From Corynebacterium fournieri (GTDB lineage Bacteria > Actinomycetota > Actinomycetes > Mycobacteriales > Mycobacteriaceae): a stretch of 64,000 bases of DNA. Positions 20,637 to 29,689 of the stretch are shown piece by piece (the stretch's first letter is position 1; each line of letters opens with the position of its first letter). The stretch is from assembly GCF_030408775.1 (NCBI RefSeq), contig NZ_CP047210.1, positions 1,922,001 through 1,986,000 on the forward strand, written 5' to 3'. The notes under the pieces were generated by a model that saw only the letters and a list, made by a program, of their open reading frames with translations, was not told the DNA's origin and did no database searches. Both the position numbers and the translations under genes were made by a program.

Positions 20637-21880
20637 AAGGAGATGGCCCCCTCGATTGCGGGACGGGCAATGTCCTTGCGGTAGAACCCGCCCGGCAGCT
20701 CGATGCCGTCCATGACGGCGTAGGCGTTGTCCACCGCCTCTTCAAGCGTCGCGCCGCGGCCCACCACGCCGAGCACGCGGCCGCCGGAAGCGACGTACTG
20801 CCCGTCTTCCAACGCGGTGCCCGCGTGCAGGACCTTGGCCGGATCATCCAACGCCTCGCCGCTGATCACGCCGCCGGTTTTCGCGGCCTGCGGGTAACCC
20901 TCCGCCGCCAGCACCACCATCGCCGCGAAGCCATCGCGCCAGCGCAGCGGCTCCACCGAGTCCAGGTGGCCTTGCGCCACGGCGAGCAGCACGTCCGCCA
21001 GCGGGGTTTCCAGCAGAGAAAGCACCGCTTGCGTCTCCGGGTCGCCGAAGCGGGCGTTGAACTCCACGACGGCCGGCCCCTGCGGCCCCCACGCGGCACC
21101 GATGTAGAGCAGCCCCTGGTACGGGATCCCGCGGCGCACCATCTCGGCAGCGACCGGGCGAGCGATCTCGTCCACGATGCGGTCCACGCCGTCTTGCGGC
21201 AGCCACGGCAACGGTGCGTAGGCGCCCATGCCGCCGGTGTTCGGCCCCTGGTCGTTGTCGTACGCGCGCTTGTGGTCCTGCGCCGGCAGCAGCGGCACGA
21301 CCGTTTCGCCGTCCACCAGGCAGAACAACGACACCTCGGGGCCTTCCAAGAAGGATTCGAACAGCACGGGGTTGCCGGCCGCCAGCACCGCTTCCGCGTG
21401 CGCCTTCGCTTCTGCGCGGTCCTCGGTGACCACCACGCCCTTGCCGCCGGCGAGCCCGTCGTCCTTGACCACGTAGCGCGGGCCGTACGCGTCCAGCGCT
21501 TCGTCGACCGCGTCAGCGGCCTCCACCCGGGTCGCGGAAGCGGTCAGAACATCCGCCGCAGCCATGACGTCCTTCGCAAACGCCTTGGAGCCTTCCAGCT
21601 GGGCCGCCGCCTTAGTCGGCCCGAACACCGGGATACCCGCCTCAACCAGCGCGTCGGCCGCGCCCGCCACCAAAGGCACCTCGGGGCCGATGACGACGAG
21701 CTCCGCTTCGGTGTCGCGGGCCAGCACCACAATCTCGTCCGGGGAGGCGACGTCGACGGAACGTACCGTCGCCAAGCGGGACATGCCCGCGTTACCCGGC
21801 GCGACGGTGAGTTCGTGGCCTTGCATTGCATTCAAAAGGGCGTGTTCGCGGCCGCCCGAACCGATGACAAGGATGCGCAT
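20633..21880 (-). CDS. purD: Phosphoribosylamine-glycine ligase (GAR synthetase)
   Basis: This 415-residue ATP-grasp enzyme adds glycine to phosphoribosylamine. It begins with the Rossmann-like [15 protein letters not shown] motif, has the ATP-grasp segment [12 protein letters not shown] near residue 140, and ends with the domain containing [10 protein letters not shown]. The ATG at 21880 is the family start; upstream in-frame starts lie in the HIT gene. A TAAATT hexamer (21893-21888) ends 7 nt upstream, so the transcript may be leaderless. purD and purB overlap by 4 bp. Confidence 0.97.
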   Translation of the reverse strand: MRILVIGSGGREHALLNAMQGHELTVAPGNAGMSRLATVRSVDVASPDEIVVLARDTEAELVVIGPEVPLVAGAADALVEAGIPVFGPTKAAAQLEGSKAFAKDVMAAADVLTASATRVEAADAVDEALDAYGPRYVVKDDGLAGGKGVVVTEDRAEAKAHAEAVLAAGNPVLFESFLEGPEVSLFCLVDGETVVPLLPAQDHKRAYDNDQGPNTGGMGAYAPLPWLPQDGVDRIVDEIARPVAAEMVRRGIPYQGLLYIGAAWGPQGPAVVEFNARFGDPETQAVLSLLETPLADVLLAVAQGHLDSVEPLRWRDGFAAMVVLAAEGYPQAAKTGGVISGEALDDPAKVLHAGTALEDGQYVASGGRVLGVVGRGATLEEAVDNAYAVMDGIELPGGFYRKDIARPAIEGAISL

Positions 21881-21911
21881 GCGCCCCAATTTACCGGTAG
21901 CGTCGGAGAGC

Positions 21912-22346
21912 ATGAGCACCGTATTCAGCAAGATCATCGCCGGCGAGATCCCGGGCCGCATCGTCTACCAGGACGACACCGTCGCCGCGTTTCTCACAAT
22001 CGAACCCGTCGCCTACGGCCACACCCTGGTCGTGCCGGTGGAAGAGATTGACAAGTGGACCGACATCCCGGCTGAGCTGTGGTCGCACATGAACGAGGTC
22101 GCCCAGAACATCGGCAAGATCATCGTGGACGAGTTCGACGCGGAGCGCGCCGGCTACCTCATCGCCGGCTTCGAGGTGCCGCACGCCCACATCCACGTCT
22201 TCCCTGCCAACGACATGTCCGGCTACACCCTCTCCAGCGCGATGCGCCACGACGAGACCGACCCGGAGAAGATGGACGCCGCCGCGGAGAAGATCCGCGC
22301 CGGACTTACAGCGCTTACAGCGCCTACAGCGACGGAAGGGAAATAG
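21912..22346 (+). CDS. HIT family nucleotide-binding protein
   Basis: This 144-residue protein has the histidine triad HAHIHVF near residue 98, the nucleotide-phosphate binding and catalytic motif of the HIT superfamily, and the N-terminal CIFCKI-like region here reading [17 protein letters not shown]. Members hydrolyse nucleoside phosphoramidates or related nucleotides. The start ATG is preceded by GGAGAG and also by TAGCGT 8 nt upstream. The C-terminus is encoded by three 9-bp imperfect repeats (LTALTAPTA) that overlap the 3' end of the histidine kinase gene on the other strand by 23 bp. Confidence 0.9.
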   Translation: MSTVFSKIIAGEIPGRIVYQDDTVAAFLTIEPVAYGHTLVVPVEEIDKWTDIPAELWSHMNEVAQNIGKIIVDEFDAERAGYLIAGFEVPHAHIHVFPANDMSGYTLSSAMRHDETDPEKMDAAAEKIRAGLTALTAPTATEGK

Positions 22347-23700
22347 TAAACGTCGACCCCTCGCCCGGGGCGGTAGCTACCTTCACGGTGCCGCCGTGGG
22401 CTTCGATGAGGGATTTGGTGATGGCCAAGCCCAGCCCCGAGCCACCGGTGGCGCGGTTGCGGGAAGAATCTGCGCGGTAGAACCGCTCGAAGATGTGCTC
22501 CGCGTCCTTGGGCTCCATGCCGCAGCCGTCGTCGGCGACGTCGATGACCACGCGGTCGAGGTTGTGCCGGATGGTCACGGTCACCTCCGCGTCCGGGCCG
22601 GCGTGCTTGTAGGCGTTGGTGATGAGGTTCACCAGCACTTGGTGGAGCCGGTCCGGGTCGCCTTGCACCTGAGCCACCTCCGGGGTGTCGGTGATCACGT
22701 CCACGGTGCGGTCCGGGAAGGCCGCGTCCACGCTGCTCTTGGCGGACAGGACCCACTCGAGCACGTCTACCGGCTTCTTGTTCAGGCGAGCGCCCTCCGC
22801 GCGGGTCAGCGCCAGCAGGTCCTCGACGAGGAGCTGCATGCGGGCGGATTCTTCGTCGATCTTGCTCAGGACCATGTCCGGGTCGTCGGCCATGCCCTTG
22901 CGGTAAAGCTCCGTGTAGCCGCGCACGCTGGTCAGCGGCGTGCGCAACTCGTGTGACGCGTCGCCGACGAAGCGGCGCATCTGTTCTTCCTGGGTGCGGG
23001 CATTTTCCAGGGAGTCTTGCAGTTTGGACACCATGGTGTTCATGGCGTAGGAGAGACTGCCCACTTCCGTCTCGCGCGACCATGCGGGCACACGCCGGTC
23101 GGTATCGCCGTTCGCGATAGCCAGTGCGGTGTTCTCCACGATCTTCAGCGGCGCAAGCGCCCGGGCGACCATGTAATTCACGGCCACGCCGATGCCGAAC
23201 AGGGCGAGCACACCGACTGCGGACTCGACCCATGCGAGCGCGCGGAGCATCTTCGCCTCAGCCTCCAGCGACTTGGCCACGTACTGGACAGTGCCGTCGG
23301 ACTGCTGGTGCGCCATGGCGCGCCACTTCGTGCCGGAGCTTTTCGTTTCCACGGAGGTGATCGTGGTCGGCTGGTCCAGCCGTTTTACCTGCGAGTAGTC
23401 CGGCGGATTCACCGAGCCCCGGCGCGGAACCAGCTGGTCCTGGCCGGGGTAGAGCGTGGCCTGGTTGAACTCGCTAGGCAGGCTGAACACGTTGAATTGC
23501 CAGGCGGGAGTTTGCTGCGCCCACGTGTGCAGGCCCTCGCGGAGCTGGTCGTCCGCGCGGTCGAACAGGAAGTAGCGCATGACAAAAAAGATCAGCACCG
23601 AGCTTAAGGCGATGCCGAGGGTGGATACCATCATCACCACCGCGACAAGCTGGCGCTTGAGCGGCTTTTTCGACGGCGCACCGAGAACCGAATACGGCAT
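22324..23700 (-). CDS. phoS: Sensor histidine kinase, probable PhoS of the phosphate-starvation system
   Basis: This 458-residue membrane kinase has TM1 at about 17-42, an extracytoplasmic domain to about 155, TM2 at about 156-178, a HAMP linker, then HisKA with SHELRTPLTSV carrying the phospho-accepting His, and the ATPase domain with NLITNAYKHAG, VADDGCGM and GGSGLGLAI. It lies 9 bp after the response regulator. The pair resembles C. glutamicum PhoRS in regulator sequence and in its position near purB and purD; the TrcS/TcrA group is the alternative. Autophosphorylation then passes phosphate to the regulator. Confidence 0.8.
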   Translation of the reverse strand: MPYSVLGAPSKKPLKRQLVAVVMMVSTLGIALSSVLIFFVMRYFLFDRADDQLREGLHTWAQQTPAWQFNVFSLPSEFNQATLYPGQDQLVPRRGSVNPPDYSQVKRLDQPTTITSVETKSSGTKWRAMAHQQSDGTVQYVAKSLEAEAKMLRALAWVESAVGVLALFGIGVAVNYMVARALAPLKIVENTALAIANGDTDRRVPAWSRETEVGSLSYAMNTMVSKLQDSLENARTQEEQMRRFVGDASHELRTPLTSVRGYTELYRKGMADDPDMVLSKIDEESARMQLLVEDLLALTRAEGARLNKKPVDVLEWVLSAKSSVDAAFPDRTVDVITDTPEVAQVQGDPDRLHQVLVNLITNAYKHAGPDAEVTVTIRHNLDRVVIDVADDGCGMEPKDAEHIFERFYRADSSRNRATGGSGLGLAITKSLIEAHGGTVKVATAPGEGSTFTISLPSL

Positions 23701-23709
23701 GCAACCGCC

Positions 23710-24417
23710 CTACTGGCGTGGGGTGCGCAGCACGTAGCCCACGCCACGGACGGTGTGGATGAGCTGCACGTCGCCAGTGTCTACCTTGCGGCGCAGGTAG
23801 GAGATGTAGGACTCGACCACGTTGCCGTCGCCGCCGAAGTCGTAGTGCCACACGTTGTCCAAGATCTTCGCCTTGGACACCACAACCTCCGCGTTGAGCA
23901 TGAGGTAGCGCAGGAGATTGAACTCGGTGGGCGACAGTTCCACGATCTCGCCGGCCTTGGTCACCTCGTGAGTGTCGTCGTTGAGAGTGAGGTCGGCGTA
24001 GCGCAGCGTGGTGTCCTCGTTGGAGTCTTCCGTGACGTTTCCGCGGCGCAAGATCACGCGCAGGCGGGTGATCACCTCCTCAAGGGAGAACGGCTTGGTC
24101 ACGTAGTCGTCCGCACCGATGGTCAGGCCGTGGATGCGGTCTTCCACCGCGTCCTTGGCGGTGAGGAACAGCACCGGGGCGTCCAGACCTTCGCCGCGCA
24201 GCTTGCTCAGCAGCTCGAAGCCGTCCATCTCCGGCATCATCACGTCGAGGATGTATGCGTCGGGCCTCCAGGTGCGGGCGAGCTCGATGGCTGCCGGGCC
24301 GGAGTTGGCAGTCTCCACCTCGAATCCTTGGAACTTCAGGGAGACGGTTAACAGCTCCACGATGTTCGGTTCGTCGTCAACGACAAGCACCTTGAGGTTT
24401 TGCGCGTTTTCAGCCAT
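23710..24417 (-). CDS. phoR: OmpR-family response regulator, probable PhoR
   Basis: This 235-residue regulator has a receiver domain (residues about 8-122) with VVDDEPN acidic residues, the phosphorylatable Asp in YILDVMMPEMDG, and the conserved Lys in DDYVTKPFS. The C-terminal winged-helix DNA-binding domain contains LSPTEFNLLRYLM and VRGVGYVLR. In corynebacteria PhoR activates phosphate-scavenging genes, reportedly including the secreted nuclease NucH. The ATG at 24417 has GGAG 8 nt upstream. It is the first gene of the phoR-phoS operon. Confidence 0.85.
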   Translation of the reverse strand: MAENAQNLKVLVVDDEPNIVELLTVSLKFQGFEVETANSGPAAIELARTWRPDAYILDVMMPEMDGFELLSKLRGEGLDAPVLFLTAKDAVEDRIHGLTIGADDYVTKPFSLEEVITRLRVILRRGNVTEDSNEDTTLRYADLTLNDDTHEVTKAGEIVELSPTEFNLLRYLMLNAEVVVSKAKILDNVWHYDFGGDGNVVESYISYLRRKVDTGDVQLIHTVRGVGYVLRTPRQ

Positions 24418-24444
24418 GACTTGCACTCCGTTTCAACTTTGTTT

Positions 24445-24463
24445 CGGGCTAGACACAAGCCCG
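24445..24463. other. Short inverted repeat upstream of phoR
   Basis: CGGGCT and AGCCCG form a perfect 6-bp inverted repeat around a 7-base loop, 27 bp upstream of the phoR start. It lies downstream of the tRNA-Thr gene in that gene's direction and upstream of phoR. It could be a weak tRNA terminator or an operator; no T-run follows. Confidence 0.35.
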
Positions 24464-24553
24464 CTTTACAACATAGAGCGATTAAACAGGACCATTCTGC
24501 ACGTTTCCTGTACGTCCGCTGAGCGCCCCTCGCGGACTTCCCCCGAAAAGAAA

Positions 24554-24629
24554 TGGAGCTGGAGACGGGACTTGAACCCGCAACCTACGGTTTACAAGAC
24601 CGTTGCGCTACCAATTGCGCCACTCCAGC
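24554..24629 (-). tRNA. tRNA-Thr (anticodon TGT)
   Basis: A 76-nt cloverleaf reads on the minus strand: acceptor stem GCTGGAG with CTCCAGC, D stem GCGC with GCGC, anticodon stem ACGGT with ACCGT around loop CTTGTAA (anticodon TGT, reading ACA), T arm with TTCAAGT, discriminator T and an encoded CCA at 24556-24554. All stems pair. A T-rich run follows. It decodes the threonine codon ACA. Confidence 0.97.
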
Positions 24630-24683
24630 AGTGCTGCAAAATCTTACACACGCCCCGCACCTGCGGCATAACCGGCCAACCGA

Positions 24684-24689
24684 TAGTGT
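24684..24689 (+). promoter_or_regulatory. Candidate -10 of thrE
   Basis: TAGTGT ends 6 nt before the GTG at 24696, which would give a leaderless thrE transcript. The gap between tRNA-Thr and thrE is only 66 bp. No attenuator-like hairpin is visible in it. Confidence 0.4.
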
Positions 24690-24695
24690 GAGCTT

Positions 24696-26150
24696 GTGGC
24701 TGAAGGTAACTCACTTTGGGAGAGGATTTCCGGCTCGCGGCAGCGTGTGGCAACCATCGACGAGGCCCGCACTTCCCCGCCGCCGTCCGTCCTCGCGCCC
24801 ATCAACTTGGCAGATCCCGCCGAGGTGGCGGCGGTGATGAACATCGCCGCGCGCATCGGCGAGATCCTCATCGCCAACGCGACGACGTCTGCGGACGCGG
24901 CGAAGCAGATCCACACGGTCTGCTCCTCCTACGGCCTGCACTACGTTCACGTTTCCATCACGGTGAACACCATCACGCTCAACACCATCATCGGCGTGGG
25001 CCAGCGCACCCCGGTCAACGTGTTCCGCGTGGTCACCATGATCAGCGAGAACTACCACAAGCTCCAGGAGGTGGATCGCTTGATCCGCTCCATCCGCTCG
25101 GGCGCGACACCACCGGAGATGGCGGAGAAGATCCTCAACGACATCGACACCTCCCCGATCCCGCACCGCAACACGAGAAATCTCGCGGGCTGGACGGTGA
25201 TGGGTTTCTTCGTGGCCATGCTGCTGGGCGGAGACTTGCTCATGATGCTGGTGGGCGGGCTGACCGCCTTTCTCATCATGGGGTTTAGCAAGCTGCTTTC
25301 CCGCGGCGGGCTGCCCGGGTTTTTCCATAACGTCATCGGCGGTTTCCTCGCCACTGTGCCAGCGGCGATCACCTACGATTTCTCGGCGTCCATCGGCCAC
25401 ACCATCGTGCCCAGCCAGCTGATTGCGACGGGCATCATCGTCCTGCTTGCGGGGCTGACGTTGGTGCAATCGCTTCTCGACGGCGTGACCGGCTCCCCCT
25501 TAAACGCCTCCGCCCGCTTCTTTTCCGCCATGCTCAACACCGGCGGCATCGTCGCCGGTGTGGCTACCGGCGTGTCAGTCTCCGAAATGGTGGGAATGCC
25601 GCTTCCCCCGGTGGAGCTGCTCCCGGGCAGCGCGGCGTATTCCAGCGCGGGGCTCACAGTCATCGGCGGCGGGATGGCGGCCGCGGCCTTCGCGGTGTCG
25701 TGTTTTGCGGAGCGCGCCGCGATCATCTTGTCGTTTTTCACCGCCGCGCTCGGATCTGCCTGCTACTACATCCTGCTCGCCCCGCTGAACCTGGGCAGGC
25801 TCTCCGCCACGGCGGCCTGCGCCATCGTGGTCGGCTTGGTCGGCGGCCTAATTTCCCGCCGGTTCCTGATCAACCCGGTGATCACCGCAGTTGCAGGCGT
25901 GACGCCCTTTTTGCCCGGTTCCTGGATCTACCGCGGCATGTACGCGCTGATGAACGAGCAGATGCTGCTGGGCATGATGAACCTGTTTACCGCCATCGGC
26001 ACCTGCATGGCCTTGGCGGCCGGCGTGGTGTTCGGCGAGTGGGTCGCCCGCCGGATCCGTGCGCCGCAGCTGTACGTTCCGTACCGGGCGTTCAAGCGTG
26101 CGGGTCGCTTCACCTTCGAGCAGCTGCGAAGGGTACGGCGCCGTCGATAA
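24696..26150 (+). CDS. thrE: Threonine/serine exporter
   Basis: This 484-residue membrane protein matches ThrE of C. glutamicum, which exports L-threonine and L-serine using the proton motive force. The N-terminal half (to about 170) is a soluble domain with ARIGEILIANATTSADAA, reminiscent of the family hydrolase-like region. The rest has about ten membrane segments. The tail is strongly basic. A GTG start is used. It lies divergently beside tRNA-Thr and upstream of the trehalose operon. Confidence 0.95.
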   Translation: MAEGNSLWERISGSRQRVATIDEARTSPPPSVLAPINLADPAEVAAVMNIAARIGEILIANATTSADAAKQIHTVCSSYGLHYVHVSITVNTITLNTIIGVGQRTPVNVFRVVTMISENYHKLQEVDRLIRSIRSGATPPEMAEKILNDIDTSPIPHRNTRNLAGWTVMGFFVAMLLGGDLLMMLVGGLTAFLIMGFSKLLSRGGLPGFFHNVIGGFLATVPAAITYDFSASIGHTIVPSQLIATGIIVLLAGLTLVQSLLDGVTGSPLNASARFFSAMLNTGGIVAGVATGVSVSEMVGMPLPPVELLPGSAAYSSAGLTVIGGGMAAAAFAVSCFAERAAIILSFFTAALGSACYYILLAPLNLGRLSATAACAIVVGLVGGLISRRFLINPVITAVAGVTPFLPGSWIYRGMYALMNEQMLLGMMNLFTAIGTCMALAAGVVFGEWVARRIRAPQLYVPYRAFKRAGRFTFEQLRRVRRRR

Positions 26151-26203
26151 GCTGATCGCGTAGGATTGAACCGCTTGACGCCTGATGCAAGGAGGAGACC
26201 GTA

Positions 26204-26566
26204 GTGCCACCCAAGATCACCGATTCGCGCCCGACCGCCGAGGCGATGCATGCCGTTGAGGAGCAAACGGCTTCGGGTGCCCGTCGGATCGTGGCTACCT
26301 ACGCCGAGGACTTCCTGGACGGTGTGACGCTGATGTCCATGCTGGGCGTGGCTCCGAAGGGCTTCGTGTACAAGCGCTACGTCGAGGAGCTGGAAAAGGA
26401 GGCCGAGGAGGAGGCTCCGAAGAAGGCCACCAAGAAGAAGGCGACGAAGAAGAAAGCTTCGAAGAAGAAGTCGACCAAGAAGTCGGCGAAGAAGGCCACC
26501 AAGAAGAAGTCGACCAAGAAGGCCACCAAGAAGAAGACCACCAAGAAGGCCGCGAAGAAGGCGTAA
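26204..26566 (+). CDS. Small protein with a lysine-rich histone-like tail
   Basis: This 120-residue protein has a neutral N-terminal half (about 65 residues, including ARRIVATYAEDFLDGVTLMSM and LGVAPKGFVYKRY) and a C-terminal tail of about 50 residues made of Lys, Ala, Thr and Ser repeats such as KKATKKKSTKK. Such tails bind DNA or RNA in HupB-like and histone H1-like proteins. Its function is unknown; a nucleoid or ribosome role is inference only. An AAGGAGGAG ribosome site precedes the GTG. Its stop directly touches the otsA ATG, and a gene in this position occurs in C. glutamicum as I recall. Confidence 0.8.
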   Translation: MPPKITDSRPTAEAMHAVEEQTASGARRIVATYAEDFLDGVTLMSMLGVAPKGFVYKRYVEELEKEAEEEAPKKATKKKATKKKASKKKSTKKSAKKATKKKSTKKATKKKTTKKAAKKA

Positions 26567-27844
26567 ATGGGGGACAACGAGTTCGTCGTCGTGGCGAATC
26601 GCCTGCCGGTGGACAAGGTCGGCGACCACTACGAGGTCTCCCCGGGCGGCCTCGTCGCCGCCCTCGCCCCAGTTTTGCGCGCCCGCGAAGGCTGCTGGGT
26701 GGGGTGGCCCGGCAACATCGGCGAAACTCTCGAGCCGTTCGAATTCGGCGGCATTTCCCTCGTGCCGGTCACGCTCGACCAGAACGATTTCGAGCGGTTT
26801 TACGAGGGGTTTTCAAACTCCACCCTGTGGCCGCTCTACCACGACCTGATTGTCCAGCCGGAGTACAACCAGGAGTGGTGGGACAGCTACGTGGAGGTCA
26901 ACCGCAAGTTTGCGGAGGCTGCCGCACGCGCAGCCGCCGACGGTGCCACGGTGTGGGTGCAGGACTACCAGCTGCAGTTGGTGCCGGGCATGCTCAAAGA
27001 GCTGCGGCCCGATGTCACTGTCGGGTTTTTCCTGCACATCCCCTTCCCCGCCCCGGCGCTGTTCCAGCAGCTGCCGTGGAGAAACGAGATTCTGGAAGGC
27101 CTCAAAGGCTGCGACCTCATCGGCTTCCAGCGCAACACGGACGAGGACAATTTCCGCCTGCTTACGCAGGACATCCGCACGGGCACCTTCCCCATCTCCA
27201 TCGACGCAAGTGAGATTGCGGTGGCGCCGGAGGAAGACGTCGCGAAGCTGCGGGCGGCAGTGGGCAACCCCAAGCACCTGCTGTTGGGCGTGGACCGCAT
27301 GGATTACACGAAGGGCATCCTGCAGCGCCTGCTCGCGATTGAGTCGCTGCTGGAAGAAGGCGCGCTCGACGACGTCGCGTTCATCCAGCTCGCCACCCCC
27401 TCCCGCGAGCGCATCGAGCACTACCGCACGACGCGCAAGGACGTGGAGGAAGCCATCGGCCGCATCAACGGCCGTTTCGGCGATGTGGGCCGGCCGATCG
27501 TGCACTACATCCACCGCAGCGTGCCCAAGGAGAAGCTGGGCACCTTCTACGCGGCCGCGGACATCATGCTGGTCACTCCGTTCAAGGACGGGATGAACCT
27601 GGTGGCCAAGGAGTACGTGGCCGCCCACCCGAATGCAGACGGCGCGTTGGTGCTCTCCGAGTTTGCGGGGGCGGCCGTGGAGTTGAACCAGGCGTACCTG
27701 TGCAACCCGTTCGATTTGGAGTCCGTTAAGGCCGCCATCGTCGGCGCCACCGAACCGGATGCTGCCCGGATGCGCCACATGCATGATTGGGTCATGGAGC
27801 ACGATGTGGCCGCGTGGGCGCAGTCGTTTTTGGAGGAGCTGTGA
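26567..27844 (+). CDS. otsA: Alpha,alpha-trehalose-phosphate synthase (UDP-forming)
   Basis: This 425-residue GT20 glycosyltransferase makes trehalose-6-phosphate from UDP-glucose and glucose-6-phosphate, the first OtsAB step. The N-terminus VVVANRLPVD, GWPGNIGE, WVQDYQLQLVPGML, FFLHIPFPAP, the second-domain VDRMDYTKG and the nucleotide-binding TPFKDGMNLVAKEYVA are all present. It is shorter than usual (about 475-500). Compared with E. coli OtsA, roughly 18 residues are missing between IGFQRNTD and FPISIDA, a loop joining the two domains. The active site looks intact. The ATG follows the previous stop with no gap. Confidence 0.95.
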   Translation: MGDNEFVVVANRLPVDKVGDHYEVSPGGLVAALAPVLRAREGCWVGWPGNIGETLEPFEFGGISLVPVTLDQNDFERFYEGFSNSTLWPLYHDLIVQPEYNQEWWDSYVEVNRKFAEAAARAAADGATVWVQDYQLQLVPGMLKELRPDVTVGFFLHIPFPAPALFQQLPWRNEILEGLKGCDLIGFQRNTDEDNFRLLTQDIRTGTFPISIDASEIAVAPEEDVAKLRAAVGNPKHLLLGVDRMDYTKGILQRLLAIESLLEEGALDDVAFIQLATPSRERIEHYRTTRKDVEEAIGRINGRFGDVGRPIVHYIHRSVPKEKLGTFYAAADIMLVTPFKDGMNLVAKEYVAAHPNADGALVLSEFAGAAVELNQAYLCNPFDLESVKAAIVGATEPDAARMRHMHDWVMEHDVAAWAQSFLEEL

Positions 27845-28236
27845 GGCGCGCCCTCGCACTGGTGCCGCTATTCGCGCTCGCGGCGTGCACGTCCGGCCCT
27901 ACGTGGCAAGTGGTCTCGGTACGCACGGCCGAGGACCAGCCCGCCACAGAGACGTCCGTTGCGCGTGTGCGTATCGACGACCACAGGTTCACCGGCACCA
28001 CCGGCTGCGCGGATGTCACCGGCACCTTCGAAGAATACGAAGAAGAGCAAGACACCGTCAGCCTGAATGAGGTCGAGCTGTCAGACCCAGGCGAGTGCTC
28101 GGGCTGGGCCCGCCACACGCACGACCAGCTCGCTCCCCTGTTGACGGACGGTGCGTCGTTCAGCATCTCCAGCCCCGCCGATTTCGAGCTCGTCCTCGTC
28201 GGCGAGCACGGGCAGACCTTGAGGCTGATGCAATGA
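27841..28236 (+). CDS. META/HslJ-like lipoprotein
   Basis: This 131-residue protein has a signal peptide with lipobox LAAC and a mature domain of the META/HslJ type: TWQVVSV at the start, then VRIDDHRFTGTTGCADVTGTF, the family N-x-F/GC-N-like signature. Its role is unknown; HslJ relatives are small envelope beta-proteins. The GTG start overlaps the otsA stop (GTGA), and its own stop overlaps the otsB ATG, so it is co-translated between two trehalose enzymes. The same order occurs in C. glutamicum as I recall. Confidence 0.82.
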   Translation: MRRALALVPLFALAACTSGPTWQVVSVRTAEDQPATETSVARVRIDDHRFTGTTGCADVTGTFEEYEEEQDTVSLNEVELSDPGECSGWARHTHDQLAPLLTDGASFSISSPADFELVLVGEHGQTLRLMQ

Positions 28237-28928
28237 GCCTGCTTGTCTGCTTGGACTTCGACGGCACCCTCGCGGAGCTGAACCCGGACCCGTATAGCGT
28301 GCGCATCCACCCGGGCGCAGAACGCGCGATCAGGCGCCTCGCTGCGCTGCCGGACACCGAGGTGGTCATCCTCACCGGCCGCCACATCGAAGGCATTGCA
28401 AAAGTGCTGCCGGCGGATTTTCCCGTCACCGTCGTCGGCTCCCACGGGGCGGAACCGGGCCCGGAGCTCACCTCGGCCGACCGCGCCTACCTGGACGATA
28501 TCGAAGCGCAGCTCCGCCGCATCGCCACCGACGGCGCGTACGTGGAGGTCAAGCCGTTCCAGCGCGTGCTGCACGTCGCACAGGTCGATAACGAGGCGCG
28601 CGCAACGGCCATCCTCGCCGAGGCGAACACGATCGACACCCGCGGGCGGCCGAAGACCCAGGGGCACAACGTGGTGGAGTTTTCCGCGATCGACATCACC
28701 AAGGGCACCTGGCTTTCCGCCTACAAGCGCCGCTTCGACACCACCATTTTCGCAGGCGACGACGACACAGACGAGCACGCCATCGCAGTGCTCGGCCCGA
28801 ACGACATCGGCATCAAGGTGGGGCACAAACCCACCCGGGCCACCCGCCGGGTGCCGGATGTTGGTGCCATGGCACAATTTCTCACCCAACTCGCCGAAGA
28901 AAGGGAGGCATGGAGCGCCACACGCTAG
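28233..28928 (+). CDS. otsB: Trehalose-6-phosphate phosphatase
   Basis: This 231-residue HAD-superfamily phosphatase removes phosphate from trehalose-6-phosphate. The nucleophile motif LDFDGTLAEL is at residue 8 onward; motif II is ILTGRH; the T6PP signature GSHGAEPG follows; motif III and IV residues appear in KGTWLSAY and FAGDDDTDEHA. The length is slightly below the 250-270 typical. The ATG overlaps the stop of the META lipoprotein (ATGA). It ends inside the start of the esterase gene. Confidence 0.94.
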   Translation: MSLLVCLDFDGTLAELNPDPYSVRIHPGAERAIRRLAALPDTEVVILTGRHIEGIAKVLPADFPVTVVGSHGAEPGPELTSADRAYLDDIEAQLRRIATDGAYVEVKPFQRVLHVAQVDNEARATAILAEANTIDTRGRPKTQGHNVVEFSAIDITKGTWLSAYKRRFDTTIFAGDDDTDEHAIAVLGPNDIGIKVGHKPTRATRRVPDVGAMAQFLTQLAEEREAWSATR

Positions 28929-29689
28929 TCCACCAGGGCCAGGAACGCCGCTGGATCGAGATTGAGGGCACCACCGACGCCCTGCTGCTGGTCCTGCACG
29001 GCTCGCTGCAATCCAGCAACGTGATGCGCAACTTTACGGACCACACCTTCGAAGGGCTGGGTCCCACCGTGGTCTACCCGGACGGCGTCAAGCACCACTT
29101 CAACGACCTGCGCGCCGGCTTCAACGAGGACGCGCGCCGCATGCGCATCGACGACGTCGGTTTCCTCACCAAGATTGTCGCGCACTACAACGTGCCCACC
29201 ATCGGCTGCGGCTTCTCCAACGGCGGGCAGATGATCCTGCGCCTGCTCTTCGACGCCCCAGGGCTGCTCTCCGGCGCCGCCACTTTCGGCGCCTCCATGC
29301 CAACGCCCGAAAACACCCTCACCACCACCGACAACTACCAGCCGACGAAACTGCTGTCCGTCCAAGGCACCGAGGACAAGCTCGTGCCCTATGCAGGCGG
29401 CATGTCCGGCATCGGCGGCAACAACCGGGGCGAGACCCGCTCCGCGCAGGACTCGGCGGCGTTTTTCGCTGAGTTGAACGGGTGCGACGGTCACGTGACG
29501 TCGACAGGCGACAAGCTCCGGGTCGACGATTTCAGCGGCGACCACCCGGTCCGGCTAGTCACCCTCGAGGGCGCCGGGCACATGGTGCCGGTCGAGCGCG
29601 ACCTCGACCCGCGCCTCGGGCACAACCCGAAAACCCCGACGGGCGGGCAGCTGCTCAGCGAATTCTTCTTTGCCGGGCAAACTCGCTGA
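28910..29689 (+). CDS. PHB-depolymerase-type esterase (alpha/beta hydrolase)
   Basis: This 259-residue protein resembles the LpqC/poly(3-hydroxybutyrate) depolymerase family. It has an oxyanion region [10 protein letters not shown], the nucleophile elbow GFSNGG, an acid in [10 protein letters not shown] and the catalytic His in GAGHMVP. No signal peptide is visible, so it is probably cytoplasmic; the natural ester is unknown. AGGGAGG precedes the ATG. It overlaps the end of otsB by 19 bp and the end of rlmB, on the other strand, by 35 bp. Confidence 0.82.
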   Translation: MERHTLVHQGQERRWIEIEGTTDALLLVLHGSLQSSNVMRNFTDHTFEGLGPTVVYPDGVKHHFNDLRAGFNEDARRMRIDDVGFLTKIVAHYNVPTIGCGFSNGGQMILRLLFDAPGLLSGAATFGASMPTPENTLTTTDNYQPTKLLSVQGTEDKLVPYAGGMSGIGGNNRGETRSAQDSAAFFAELNGCDGHVTSTGDKLRVDDFSGDHPVRLVTLEGAGHMVPVERDLDPRLGHNPKTPTGGQLLSEFFFAGQTR

